Position numbers and translations under genes: made by a program. 64,000 nucleotides of DNA. Source: Pseudovirgaria hyperparasitica. Lineage: Eukaryota; Ascomycota; Dothideomycetes; Acrospermales; Acrospermaceae. The stretch is taken from NCBI RefSeq assembly GCF_010093815.1, contig NW_022985549.1, forward strand, positions 1,137,446 through 1,201,445. Direction: 5' to 3'. This document shows, in pieces, positions 31,597 to 42,574 of this stretch; within the stretch, counting starts at the first letter, position 1, and each line of letters begins with the position of its first letter. The notes beneath the pieces are model-generated. The model was not told the origin of the DNA. It saw nothing but the letters and a program-made list of their open reading frames with translations, and did no database searches.

Positions 31597-34500
31597 CTAC
31601 TTCCCCTTACTCGCCGGCCGCGCGCCTACATTCGCGCCCCACCGCAGCCTGCCCGTGGTGGCGGTGCCAGTCATGCTCCCCGTACCGCTCCTGCGCTCTC
31701 CCGCGCCGCTCGTCGCACTGCCCATGCTTCTCCTATCTCCTCCTCCGCCACCACCTCCACTACCACTTCCAGGCTCCGCGGGCGTATTACTATTATTACT
31801 ACTACTACCATTACCATTACCGCCGACAGCGGCGTCGGTCCTGGGAACGTCCGCGAACCGGATGCCGGGCGTGCGCACTGCCTTTTCGACGTCCTTGCCG
31901 CGCGCTTCTGATTCTTCATCTTCTTCTTCTTCTTCTACATCAGCATCCTCCTCCTCCTTGTCTTCTTCGGCAATCACATTCTCCGGCGACATGCTGGGTC
32001 GTCGGCGCAGACTGCCCTTGCCCTTGCCCAGACCCGAGGAGCCGGACAGGCCGCCTGTGGTGCTGCCGCCTTCGGGTGGGAGTTCGCGCATGCCGGTGCC
32101 TGTGACGTCGTCGTCGGACGCGCTGTCCGAGTCCGAGTCTTCGTGTGTCATGCCGAGCGCGCCCTCGCGGCGGCGGCGCTCCGCGGCCGTCTCGCCTTCG
32201 TCCATGTGTGATTTCTGGCTCGTCAGGAGGGGCACGTCGGATTTGGGGGCCGTGGGCACCGGGTTGATGGGCATGTCAGCGGATGAGATCCCCTGAGTGC
32301 CGGCGAGGCGGCGACGGCGCTGGGCGGCGGTTTCTTTGTTGTCTGCGCGCGACGCAATGTCTGCGCGGATGTTGTATGCGGGTACCGGACGGGACGACTC
32401 GACCGAGGACTGGTCGCCGCCGCCGCCAGGAGAGATCTGTCGAGAGAGGGCATGGTCCTGCTCCGACTCGACTTGGACGCCGTGCTCGCGCTCAATCTCC
32501 GTGGTCCGGCTCTTTGCCGTGGCAACGGATCTCTTGCGCTGGGCATGCTCTCTGGCGTCGGCGCGGGCCTCGCGCTTGACGGCCTCCGGGGCATTCGAGT
32601 CTTCGACAACTTGAGCGCGCGACTTGGGATCGAGTTGCTGGATCTGCTGGATGAACTCCGTCTTGGACATGCGGCGGCCGCCGGCGTGTATCCGGAACCG
32701 GATGTGGTCGTCGTCCTCTTCGTCCTTGGTGCGTTTCTTCGACGACGTGCCCGACGAGGGTCCGGCTTCGGCATTCTCGTCGATGGCGCGAGGTACGCCA
32801 AGGTAACGGCCCATGTTTGCGAGACGGGACTTGCTACTATCGACAAAGCTGCCCTGTCGGCCCGGTTGCTCTGGTCGTTTCTGCGCCGGGATGTCGTACT
32901 TCTTGAGCACCTCTCCATCTTCGTCTTCGACAATGATAGTGTTGCCGAATTGGTAGGCGCGGGCGGCACCGCGTTTCGGGGGCTGCTTCGTTTGCTCTGA
33001 ACCCTCGTCCGCGCCGTGCGTTTCGCGGCGGCGCAAGCCCCCCAGGCGGCCGCGCCAGCCCGTATGTTGCTGTTGTTGTTGTTCTTTCTTTGGCTCCTCC
33101 TTACGAGCGGTGGCGTGTGGTGATACATTGTCGTCATCATCGCCATCATCACCATCGTCATCTCCATGTCTGTGCTGGTGCTCAGTCTGTGCGACCCCAT
33201 GTTGCACATCGTCCTCTTTCATCAGACGTCGAGCATCGCGCTCATCTCTTCGCTTCGACTGCTCTGCTGATTCTCCGCGGGTATCTCGTATTTCCAACAC
33301 ATTGCCCTCTTCGTCTTCGATGATGTCGTTGTGGCCTTCGCGATATATCTCCTCTTGGGGCTCGTCGCCGCCGCCCTTCTTCTTCTCCAGAGAGTCATCC
33401 CTGGAAGAACTACCGGTTGCAACATTTGTGGTGTCAGAGTCCTGATTGGCCAACGTGATACCGTCTGATTCCTGGCGATCTACCTCCTGCCGTGGTCGCT
33501 GGGGCGTAATGGCAGACTGGCTGATGGGTCCGCCAGGCCCAAGGCCCGTGTCCCATTTCTTTCTCCTGTTCGTTGGACGAACACTGTTCGACCTGCTTGG
33601 GTTGTCTTCTTCCTTCTGCCGCCGCAGGAAGTTTCCAGGGAACCCAACAGGGCCGAGGGAGCCTGGTGCTGCCTTTTCGTCAAAGGAAGAGGACCTTGAC
33701 ATCATACTCTTGGAGCGTGACTGAATTCGAGGAAGTCTGTCCATCCAGGTTGGTCCGTCTTCAGCAGCTTGCGTGTATGACATGGTCAAGGTCAAGGTGT
33801 TGATGTGTTTTCCCAGAGTGAAGACAGCGATTGAAGAGCCATGGACGAGAATTGATACGATGACAAGGAAGACCGTGATTGGCCAGATCATTTCGATGAT
33901 GTTCCGGTGCGGAAATCCTTCTTCAGGCAATTGAGCCAAAGGCGTCGTCTCTTCCGTCTCGAGCTCTGCACGAGCCAGGATGGCGACAAACAGACCACCA
34001 ACACCAATCGGACCAAAGTGGCCGGCGAACAGAGACTCGCGCCAGGTCTTGATATCGGGAATGGCAGGCTTGAGCATCAGCATGATTGGGATCCGACGGA
34101 AGAAGAGTACCAAAAGGCCAAGCACGACCAGCCGCCACGGCGAGAGACCGATGATGCTCGAATTGAACTGCTCCCACGGAATGATGGTACCAAAGTAGAC
34201 GAAGAAGGCCAAATTGATGAGTAGATCGATCACGTTGGATACGTGCGCTTCTTCGGTCTTTTCAGTGAACCATCCGTCGTTACTGAAGCCCACCCCGCAA
34301 GCAAAGCCGACCAGCAAGTCGTCCATGCCAAGCAAGCTCCCAGCACCGGCGCAGAAGAGCGCGAGAACAAAGTAGAAGACGAGAAAGCTCTCACGATCAA
34401 TGAGATCGCGTTCGTGCGCATATCGAATAGCACGTCTGGCCGCGTAACCTACCGTCACGCCAAAGATGGCTCCAAATACACATTCATACAAGACAGTGTA

Positions 34501-35121
34501 GCAGAACCAATGGAAGGCGACCGCGTTCGTGTCCGGTCGGTAGCGGATCAGATATATTGCCAGATAGACAAAAGGAAAGGCCATGCCGTCGTTGCAGCCA
34601 GACTCGGCGGAGAGCAGATCACGAAGATGCTTTGGCACTCGTTTTGCAAACTTGCCTTTACCGACAACGGAGGAGGCCAAGACGGGATCGGTGGCAGTCA
34701 CACAGGCAGCGATGCAAAGACTATCCAGCCAGTTCACGTGCGACTTGAAGAGGCCCCAGATGAACAGACTCGTAATGAGCCAGCCGAAAGTCATGACAGG
34801 CACCAGCAGAAGAACCACGGACCTCCAATGGCGTTCCATGTACGATTTGGGCAATTCGACACCGACGGCGAAACATTGTACGACCAGAACGATCCTGGAG
34901 AACTCGAGCGTGATTAGGTCTGTGTTGCCCCATTCCAGCGGGTTGATGAGGTTTGCGGCGTGCGGACCGAAGATGATGCCACAGAGAGTGGCGACTGTGG
35001 CCTCGCCAATGTACAAGCGCTCCTTGATTACAGAGGAGCATAACATGAACAGGCTGGTGAAGCCTCCCAGGATTATGTACACCAGGTGCGGGCGGGTGAT
35101 TGAGAGATGTTCCCACGCCAT
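31597..35121 (-). CDS. NHA1: Nha1-type plasma-membrane Na+(K+)/H+ antiporter
   Basis: Single exon, 1,174 aa, from ATG 35121. Residues 1–430 are a CPA1-type transporter domain with about 12 membrane helices. Visible hallmarks are FAVGVELPKSYM, the ion-binding ATDPVLAS (Asp145), ESGCNDGMAFP (Asn177–Asp178) and GHFGPIGVGGLF. Nha1 exports Na+, Li+ and K+ in exchange for H+ at the plasma membrane and sets salt tolerance and cytosolic pH. The long hydrophilic tail (about 745 residues) is typical of fungal Nha1 rather than the short Sod2-like forms. It contains the family C-terminal domain, with two copies of an acidic motif (DIIEDEEGNVLEIRD near 33,300 and NTIIVEDEDGEVLKKYD near 32,925), many RRR/KK and acidic low-complexity blocks, and Gly/Asn/Ser-rich ends. 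It is the largest uninterrupted frame in the window. A C-rich to G-rich sense-strand change occurs in the last 300 bases. Confidence 0.95.
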   Translation of the reverse strand: MAWEHLSITRPHLVYIILGGFTSLFMLCSSVIKERLYIGEATVATLCGIIFGPHAANLINPLEWGNTDLITLEFSRIVLVVQCFAVGVELPKSYMERHWRSVVLLLVPVMTFGWLITSLFIWGLFKSHVNWLDSLCIAACVTATDPVLASSVVGKGKFAKRVPKHLRDLLSAESGCNDGMAFPFVYLAIYLIRYRPDTNAVAFHWFCYTVLYECVFGAIFGVTVGYAARRAIRYAHERDLIDRESFLVFYFVLALFCAGAGSLLGMDDLLVGFACGVGFSNDGWFTEKTEEAHVSNVIDLLINLAFFVYFGTIIPWEQFNSSIIGLSPWRLVVLGLLVLFFRRIPIMLMLKPAIPDIKTWRESLFAGHFGPIGVGGLFVAILARAELETEETTPLAQLPEEGFPHRNIIEMIWPITVFLVIVSILVHGSSIAVFTLGKHINTLTLTMSYTQAAEDGPTWMDRLPRIQSRSKSMMSRSSSFDEKAAPGSLGPVGFPGNFLRRQKEEDNPSRSNSVRPTNRRKKWDTGLGPGGPISQSAITPQRPRQEVDRQESDGITLANQDSDTTNVATGSSSRDDSLEKKKGGGDEPQEEIYREGHNDIIEDEEGNVLEIRDTRGESAEQSKRRDERDARRLMKEDDVQHGVAQTEHQHRHGDDDGDDGDDDDNVSPHATARKEEPKKEQQQQQHTGWRGRLGGLRRRETHGADEGSEQTKQPPKRGAARAYQFGNTIIVEDEDGEVLKKYDIPAQKRPEQPGRQGSFVDSSKSRLANMGRYLGVPRAIDENAEAGPSSGTSSKKRTKDEEDDDHIRFRIHAGGRRMSKTEFIQQIQQLDPKSRAQVVEDSNAPEAVKREARADAREHAQRKRSVATAKSRTTEIEREHGVQVESEQDHALSRQISPGGGGDQSSVESSRPVPAYNIRADIASRADNKETAAQRRRRLAGTQGISSADMPINPVPTAPKSDVPLLTSQKSHMDEGETAAERRRREGALGMTHEDSDSDSASDDDVTGTGMRELPPEGGSTTGGLSGSSGLGKGKGSLRRRPSMSPENVIAEEDKEEEDADVEEEEEDEESEARGKDVEKAVRTPGIRFADVPRTDAAVGGNGNGSSSNNSNTPAEPGSGSGGGGGGGDRRSMGSATSGAGERRSGTGSMTGTATTGRLRWGANVGARPASKGK

Positions 35122-35847
35122 TGTAGATGGGTTCCTATCGTAGAAGGACAGGATCTGCCCAGATTGTCCGCGATGACTGTGCTTTTGTCTTTCGATCGGC
35201 TACGTGGACTGAGGTGGTGTTATGGAGGGTATAGGACGAGTGGCCGGTGAGCTGAGGCGTCCGGCGGTCCGTTGTGAGAAGCGAATGGACTAGGTGGGTG
35301 CATAGAAGGTCTGGCCGCGCGCAATCGCCGCTCCCGCAAGCCCGACGAAGGCTGTCACAAGGTCTGAGATCGTCGTGAAAGACGTACAGGTGTTGTGATG
35401 GTTCAGAGACTGTGCGTAGTGGTGGTTAGCACCGCAGACAAGCAATGGGTGGAGTCTTGGTATTACCTGTGGTGTGACATGGAGATAGGTATGTATCTCT
35501 AGGCACAAATCAAGATAAAAAAAAAAAGAACACACACCCCAAGAGGCTTTGCGCAAACGGGCAAAGACACGAGGCGCAGGCTTTGGTATTTATTGGGGCG
35601 CGGCGGCGAGGCCGAGTCAGGTGGAAGTTGGGGGAGGAGTTGGGAGGAGGGGGGGGCGTGTTAATAGTGGAGTGAAAAGGAAGAGGAATGGCGATTGGAG
35701 ATGGAGACTAGCAAAAGAACGTCTTGGCTTCGTGGAGGTTGGACTTGGCAGCGTGGATAATAGTGGATCCATAGCTGTTGTTGGAAGGGCAGAAAAGAAA
35801 GAAAAGACGATGAAGTCGCGAACATGGGGCGTGGTGAATTGGGGGAA

Positions 35848-35881
<34 letters not shown>

Positions 35882-36897
35882 CATGGATATGATGTTCTCC
35901 AGCTTCCATCATGGATGCACGGCTGCTGTCCCCTCTCCTGCATATAAGAATAATTTAACGGCATGCGGAGATATATGCAATTGGCATCTGCAAGCAATTC
36001 TTCTACTGTGACTGTCAATTATTCTCCCACTGCCGTTCCCATCCTTGTTTTTTTAAATCCCCGGCCGACAACCTCCGCCACCGTTAATTAGGGCGGACTC
36101 TGCTATGTATGTATTATTAACTACATAATATGTACGGCTGCACAGCGGCAGCCTCGGGCCAATTGCACAGCGCTGCCAAGAGCTGATCTCACGCGTGGTG
36201 GGCTGGCGGCTGACCTGGGTACATTTGTACAATGCAGAAACAGACGATTGACTGGGCGGCTGGATTGGACTGGATGTGAACGGACATGGTGTTTGTTGTT
36301 CCTTTGAGATCTTATGTGGGCGAGTCTTGAGAGCTATGACCGGAGAGCGGAGCGGGTACCGGGACTGCAATTAACACGATTGATAACAGAGCAGGCCTAT
36401 TATTAGAAGGGAGAGGGAGAGGTCCGTGACGCGTCTGATGTGGTTTCGAATAATTAACCTTTTTGGTCTCTATCCAAGATGTATAATTATGCTAATCTCC
36501 TCCAAGCTAGGTTGTAGTAGTAGGCCTTGATGCCTGCGCGTGGCCCATACAGTGTGCCGTGAAATATGCAACGCCGTTGGTTCTCGAGCCTCGACGATAT
36601 GTACAGAATCTTCCCATGCAAAAATCTTAAATCCTCATACCCATACGATGATGAGAGACACACACTGTAGCTTGCTTGGTACAGTCCAAGTAAATACAGA
36701 CAGCTTCATATGTCCAATGCAAGCCTCAACGCCCCCCGCCTGGCCCCCCCCAAAAAACAGTGCTGACAATAACCGCCGCTACAACAACAACATGTCACAA
36801 ATAGATCCATTACTCATTGATCGCCTCTAGACGCATTTTCTCTGCGTCGATATTCAGGACAGCCTCGGTCACCGGTGCTTCCAGGGCATATCACCAC
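35122..36897. promoter_or_regulatory. Nha1 promoter and arrestin 3' flank
   Basis: 1.8 kb with no gene seen. The left part is the Nha1 promoter and contains A-tract 35516–35527 and a (GA)n repeat. AT-rich complex sequence fills 36,000–36,850. Confidence 0.5.
35848..35881. repeat. (GA)n microsatellite
   Basis: About 16 GA units, upstream of Nha1 by about 730 bases. GA/CT tracts are common promoter elements in fungi, so a regulatory role is possible. Confidence 0.9.
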
Positions 36898-39524
36898 TCA
36901 TTGCGCAGCCCGGCCGTCCAGTTGAAAGTTTTGGAATTGCTGTTGAAAGTAGGTGCGTGGCACGTCCATACTCCGTGCAATTCTGCCGCCAGGCGTGAGC
37001 GGCACATCGATGCGGCTGCGACGCGTCCGCTCGTCTTCACTGTCATCCTCGTCGTCGTACGCGTCCGATAGCCGGGCAAAGTAGTCTGCAAGCCCGGACG
37101 TGGGACTTGCGATGCTGTTGTACGCTGGTGGAGGAGTTTCCAGCGGCGGTGGAGGTTGTTCCTCTTCAAATGCGGGTGGGTTGTACGAGGGGATGCGAAG
37201 CAAGTGCATGGGTCTTGCGAGCTCTTGGTGGATAGGGCCACCGAGGTGTGCTTGCTGTGGCCGGGCAAGTCCTGGAGATGAGATGTCCGTTGGCTCGTTG
37301 GTGCCGCGGGTGCCGTTGTGGAGCTCGAGTGTCGGGGCAAAAGAAGTCGGCGAGCCTCGTCGGGTGGCCGCGCCAGGACAGCCGCATTCGGAGAGCTGCG
37401 TGTCTTCGCCCATGCATTCTGGGCTAGAGTATGCAGGCAGGGATGTATTGCTCTGCGTTGCCCGGCAGGAGAGGATGTTGAAGGGCGAGTCGATGGAGAT
37501 TTCAAAGTGTCGTCGCTTTTCTGGATTGTTCGTGTCGGGTCTTGACAGTCGCATGACGAGCTGTGTGTAGGAGTTTGATTAGCTGTGCTGCAGACACACA
37601 CTTGAATGGAGGAGGGGGCGACTTCTTACCTTGATCCAGTGATGAACCACTATGTTTTGGTATGTCGTGTCGAAGTGAAGCCTCTGACTCCTCTCCTTGT
37701 CCTTCAATTGACTGCACGTGGGAAGCTGGACGTTGAACTCCATCTCGGTGGGTCCAATGCCATAATCACCAAGATTACCAAGAAGATTCGTCGTGTCCTG
37801 CAGCGTGACTTCTTCGCCACGTGCTGCTGCCTCGCGTTCATCGTATCGCACGCCGCCACCAGAGACGATCCTCATGGTACTACCAGGAAACACAGATGTA
37901 GCAGGCCCGTCTGCTCTCTTCTCGAACAGCTGAATCTTACGGGTGGGCTCTAGCCGATGCACCTTTTTATTCTGGCAAAAGTACTCGACATTCTCAGTCA
38001 CATACACCTTGATCCGGTGACATTGCACTTTGGCAAGCGGGGTGAGCTTGAATGCGATTGGGACCTGTGCGCCTATGGGAAAGGATTTGCCAGATATGAC
38101 GATATCATAGTGCAACTGGTCTTCCCAATTCCGGCTGATGGCAATCGGTTCAATCTGCTCCAGAGAGCCCTCGGAAGGAGCCCGAATAAGCTGTATCTCC
38201 TTTGTGCCCATCAGGTTCGCTCTGAAAGCTCCTGCTCGCTCGATGATTGCCTCGAGCTCGTACTTGACCGAGCCCAGCTCGACGTCGATTGTTTCAGGAA
38301 GATGGCTGTCAATTGGGAGTTCAAAGTTGTAGACATAGTCGCCCGGCTGAAAGGTTCGATAGCCCTTCTGAGCCACAGACGGACCGTTTGTGGAAGAATC
38401 ACCCTTGCCAAAACTGCGGGACTGGTTGACCTGGAGAGAGAGTTTCCTGTGATCGCGTGAGGTGAGATTCAAGGCCGAGCCGTTGCCGGTGGTGGTGTTA
38501 TTGTTGTTGTTGCGAAGAGAGTCTAGCGGGGAGAGTGCTGGCGATGCACCCGAGCTCTTGAGTAGCTCTACATGGTCTGCCCCGGTGCTTGCCTCGGCAG
38601 TGGGAAACTGGGCGTTGAAGAAGGGCCAGACATGCTTCATGACAATATTCTTCTCCTCAAATTCAGTCTTCCTGGGCGGTATGCCTGGATACACGTTAGC
38701 ATGGATAGATAGATCGCGCAGTCTTGGCTCCTCTCACCTTCTGGCCATTTTGTCAGAGCTCGACCGGCAAAGTTCAGGGTGACAGTCTTGATCTTTGTCG
38801 GTTTCGTGACGTGCAGATGCAGGCTTCCTCTCAACATGGCAGTCGAGCGCTCCGAGTGCTCATTCTGGTCGAAGCCCTGTAGGAAGAGGACAGGCTCGGT
38901 GAGATGGATGGCGATGCTGACACCGTTTCCCGAAGCCAAGGGCTTCTCGTCGGTGGCCAGCCTTGTGACAGAAGCAGACATTGACTTGCTCATGCGGTTC
39001 CGCACGTGTGAAGCAGCTCTTGAGGAAGTAGTGACCAGGAGGGGTGGACGCGGAGTTAAGGCGGGGGCAACCCCCCCCCCGCCGCCGCCGCCGCCGACCA
39101 CAGAACTGCGATTCGAGCGCATGCCGCTGGATTGGGTGGCGCTCGAATGGGAGCTTCTCCGGCTTTCGGACCGCGACGAGGCCGAACTCTGAGGCGTAAT
39201 CTGCAAGGATGCTCTACGTGATTCAAGATTCTCTTGGTCTTGCTGTGAGTTGTTGTTGCTATTGTTGCTGTTGGAGACAAAGGACCTGAGGAAGCGCTTT
39301 GCGGATTGGCGAGAGCTAGCCAGCTTTTCGACGAGGATGGCGCTGGTGGAGGTGTATTTGTTGGGGGTGGGTGGGTCTGGGACGACAGAGGCAATACAAA
39401 TGCGGTGTGGACGGCGTGCACGAGTTCGATATAGACCTCTCGGTGGGTTGGAGGGCAGGAGGTGGTCGGGTATGTATGAGAGACGACCGTGGTTGGAGTA
39501 GACGTAGGTTCGGTGATCTGGCAT
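36898..39524 (-). CDS. Alpha-arrestin trafficking adaptor, Aly1/Aly2 type
   Basis: Exons: 38738..39524, 37630..38684, 36898..37560; 834 aa from ATG 39524. Junctions rebuild LTKWPEG–IPPRKTEFEEKN and NIVVHHWIK–LVMRLSRPD. Alpha-arrestins bring the Rsp5 ubiquitin ligase to plasma-membrane permeases and steer endocytosis or recycling. The arrestin N domain starts near residue 200 (VSIAIHLTEPVLFLQG) and carries FQPGDYVYNFELPIDSHLPETI and GSVKYELEAIIERAGAF. The C domain carries EPIAISRNWEDQLHYDIVISGK, KVHRLEPTRKIQLFEKR and FEISIDSPFNILSCRA. The last blocks match yeast Aly1/Aly2 (Art6/Art3) better than Rod1/CreD or Rim8/PalF. A PPAY motif (about residues 758–761) and a weaker LPAY (about 655–658) are Rsp5 WW-binding candidates. 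The Ser/Gly/Asn-rich N-terminal 190 residues look disordered and could be phosphorylated. No symbol given, because one-to-one orthology is unproven. Confidence 0.9.
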
Positions 39525-39838
39525 TGTGTGTGAGAGGGGGGAAGGTGATTGTGAAGAGCAGGCGGAGGGACAGTGAGAGAGTGGGTGAGTGGGATTGTGG
39601 GTGGACAGCAGGAGTGGAAGTATAATAATTGTTTAAAACAAGAGAGAGGAGGCTTGACGATGAAATTGAAGGGACGGATGGGGACAAAGCATGGATGGTA
39701 AAAGCAAGAGCAAAGACCGAAAGCGTCTATGGCAACCAAACAAAGCAAAGAGAAGAAGAGGCCATAGCGCGTGCGAGAGGGCAAAACAGCACGAGGAAAA
39801 TGTCCGTAAGAATCAAGGACTAGAGAGTCGAGAGAGAG

Positions 39839-39868
39839 AGGGTGTGTGTGTGTGTGTGTGTCTGTGTG
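39839..39868. repeat. (GT)n microsatellite
   Basis: About 13 GT units with one interruption, in the presumed arrestin promoter or leader. Confidence 0.85.
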
Positions 39869-40009
39869 ACAAGGACCGGGGATATTGCATGGCCGGAGAG
39901 CAGACTACCGACCGACTACAGTGACAATGAGCAGGGAGGAGGAGAAGGAGGGTACTCACAGAGCAGAGGGTGGAGGAGGTGGTGGGATGGTTCATGCAGA
40001 AGAGGTACA

Positions 40010-40075
40010 GGCTGGTGGTGGTGGTGGTGGTGGTAGGAGTAGTAGTAGCAGCAGCAGCAGTAGTAGTAGTGGTGA
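40010..40075. repeat. (GGT)n then (AGT/AGC)n trinucleotide tract
   Basis: Two adjoining trinucleotide runs: about eight GGT units, then about 12 AGT/AGC units. Confidence 0.85.
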
Positions 40076-40146
40076 TATGGGGCCGGCTGGAGAAAAGGAT
40101 AAAGGGTGCACGGTGAGGAGTGAGGTGTGAGCTGGGCTTGTTGTTG

Positions 40147-40223
40147 AAGCACATACACACACGCACATACGCACACCGTGGACATACACAGGCGCGTACA
40201 CACACACACACACACACACCACA
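40147..40223. repeat. CA/CATA-rich tract ending in pure (CA)n
   Basis: Interrupted ACACAC and ACATAC blocks, with an uninterrupted (CA)n of about 11–12 units at 40198–40220. Confidence 0.85.
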
Positions 40224-40644
40224 CACGATGATGATGACGGAGTGAGGAGATGCACGGACGGATGGTGTCGGGGAAGGCCCTTGCAAGCAAAAAAAGGACG
40301 ATGATGTGTCAGGGTGGTCGGGTATGGAGTGGAGTGGAGATGGTAATCAGTAGTAGTGGTAGGTAGGAATTAGTTAGGAATGGGATGAGATGGTGCAATA
40401 ATGGCAGTAAAGTGGAGGAGAATAGACAAGCAGCAGCAGTAGTAGTAGTTTATTAGTCTTAGTGGCAGTGATTAGTGGTATGGAGCAATAAGCATAAGAA
40501 TAGAAAAGCAAGTGTAGGAGCGGGCAGGCAGGGCTAGAAAAGCTTCTTCTGGGGACGAGATGGGGACGAGATGGGAGATGGGCAAAGCAGATTCGGGCAG
40601 ATTTGGGGGGCAGTCGATTGGCCCTAAGCCCGTCAAAGAAATCG

Positions 40645-40645
40645 A

Positions 40646-40700
<55 letters not shown>

Positions 40701-40701
40701 C
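40645..40701. repeat. (GGCT)n tetranucleotide array
   Basis: About 14 uninterrupted GGCT units. The length and perfection suggest a recent expansion and likely length polymorphism. Confidence 0.95.
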
Positions 40702-41021
40702 CGGAGTGGAGCGAACTCTGGTTTCGGTCTTGGGCTGGCAGCATAGCATACAATAATAGGTGAATAGTATAGGATAATTAATGGTACAATATAGTCAGTC
40801 ACTGCCAATTCATGCATGCAATAATCATGTCCCGTCAATTAATCCTCTTCACTCATCAGCCATCTCTTTCTTCTCCCTCCCTCACTCACTGATCACCGTC
40901 CAGGAGCGCCGTGACGACGACGACGACGCCGACAACGAGGCGAGCCAGCGGGTCTTGACTTGACGCGCGCCGGCCATGCCTCTACTACTGTGCCTAGTGA
41001 TTAGTTACTACTTACTACTGC

Positions 41022-41074
41022 TGTACTACTACCACTACTACCACTACTACCACTACTACCACTACTACTACACA
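41022..41074. repeat. (ACTACC)n tract
   Basis: About eight hexamer units ending in ACT triplets. Confidence 0.85.
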
Positions 41075-41495
41075 TCTCCGGCTGCTGACAACGAGACGAG
41101 GACTGCAGCCAGCCAGCATGTCCTTGCTTGCAGCTTCACCTCCACCTCTGTTGCTGCTCCCTTCAAGCCAACTTGCCCTGACGAGCTAACAGTAACGAGG
41201 AAGACCCATGCACCAATTCTTGCCCTATGACATCAGCCACCCGATCATCTACTACCAATGTCAGTGTATCCAACGCCAACTCTGAAAACAAGGCTGTTCC
41301 TACGTGCTGCTTCCGCCCAAGTAATAGTGCTGACTTGACGGAATCATGATGGATGGAATAGACTCGCTTGATTCCGGGCGAGTAGCAGTGGGACTATCCC
41401 GCAGCGTATAGGATGTCGTCGGATCCCTCTGGGGCGGCCTGCCTACGTACGTTAATTACACCATCCACCTAATCACTCTACCTAACCTACTTATT

Positions 41496-41522
41496 ATCCA
41501 TCCATCCATCCATCCATCCATA
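41496..41522. repeat. (CATC)n microsatellite
   Basis: Six CATC units; a shorter copy lies at about 41,681–41,692. Confidence 0.85.
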
Positions 41523-41756
41523 ATACCTAGCATGTGCCAACTCCATCTTGACCTCCATTCCCACCATGTCGCAAGCTCGCTTTTGTCTCGGACTTGACAC
41601 TTGACGTACTGTCATGCTGACTGATGTCCTGCCGCCGATCGTCAACTGGGGAACCGGGGGCATCCCTCCTCACCGCCGAATCCATCCATCCATGTACTAG
41701 ACCTAATTATGCCTGTATCCACACTCCGCCCTATGACGTCGCATTTCAAGTGTCAG

Positions 41757-41757
41757 G

Positions 41758-41793
<36 letters not shown>
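41757..41793. repeat. (ACA)n microsatellite
   Basis: Twelve ACA units without interruption. Confidence 0.9.
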
Positions 41794-41794
<1 letters not shown>

Positions 41795-42574
41795 TGGATG
41801 CTTGCCAACGTCTCGAGCCTCTTTCACTTCAGGCCGTCCGTATCGGGTAAATCCGCATGCGCCAAAGTCATCCTCTACCGCCACTCCTACACTAATAATC
41901 ACTACCCATCTCGATCCAACCCTCATAACAAGGAAATTGTCATCTTGGGCTTTGGCGCAAGCTCCCTAGCCCATCTACTGCCCACTTAGCCTGTTGCGCT
42001 GTGCTGTGCTGGTGCCGCGTTTCAGCCGCCCTAGTACCATCTCCAAGAGCTTGTCCCATCGGGCATCACCACCATCACCGTCTAAAATGTTGCAAGTTCC
42101 TGGAGAGAGCCGTGCAAAGTGCACATGGCACATAGTCCATCGACCTGCAACACTCTATCCATCTCCCTAAACTTCGGCTGCCTGTCTCAAGGTTTAATGA
42201 CGGGGACCGAGCGTGCTTCTGGAAGCTTTTTCCCCTTCAGTTTCACCAACTTCTATAGATGCCCAAAGATCTAAGAAGCCCGGTTCATATTGCAGCATGT
42301 ACTTTGTGCCTAGATCTTATATATGCTATTTTGAGATATCCGTCAACACCGTGCGACGCGATGCTGAACGTGCTGAATCTTCTTGCGCCACCCAGACTCC
42401 GGCCCAGGGCCCAGCCTCAGCTTGGTCTCGGCTTGCTTATGTCATGATCGCGGGGACGCGACTTTGCCAAACACGCGACGCCACAAACACCACACTGCAC
42501 ACTGCCAAGGATCCTGCTTTCAATCATCTTTTGAAAGCTTTGCGCAGAATGTCGGGCCTGTACCGGAATCATGG

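Larger units (their letters stand above)
39525..42574. other. Microsatellite-rich intergenic region
   Basis: 3 kb between the divergent arrestin (-) and BRCT (+) genes. It contains at least seven simple-repeat tracts (listed). 42.0–42.55 kb is complex sequence and is the likely promoter of the BRCT gene. No coding frame is convincing; those that exist are repeat translations. Confidence 0.65.

Noticed and set aside
32223-33209. 328-codon Arg/Ser/Thr-rich frame inside NHA1 on the same strand
   Set aside because: It is an alternative-frame shadow of the low-complexity Nha1 tail.
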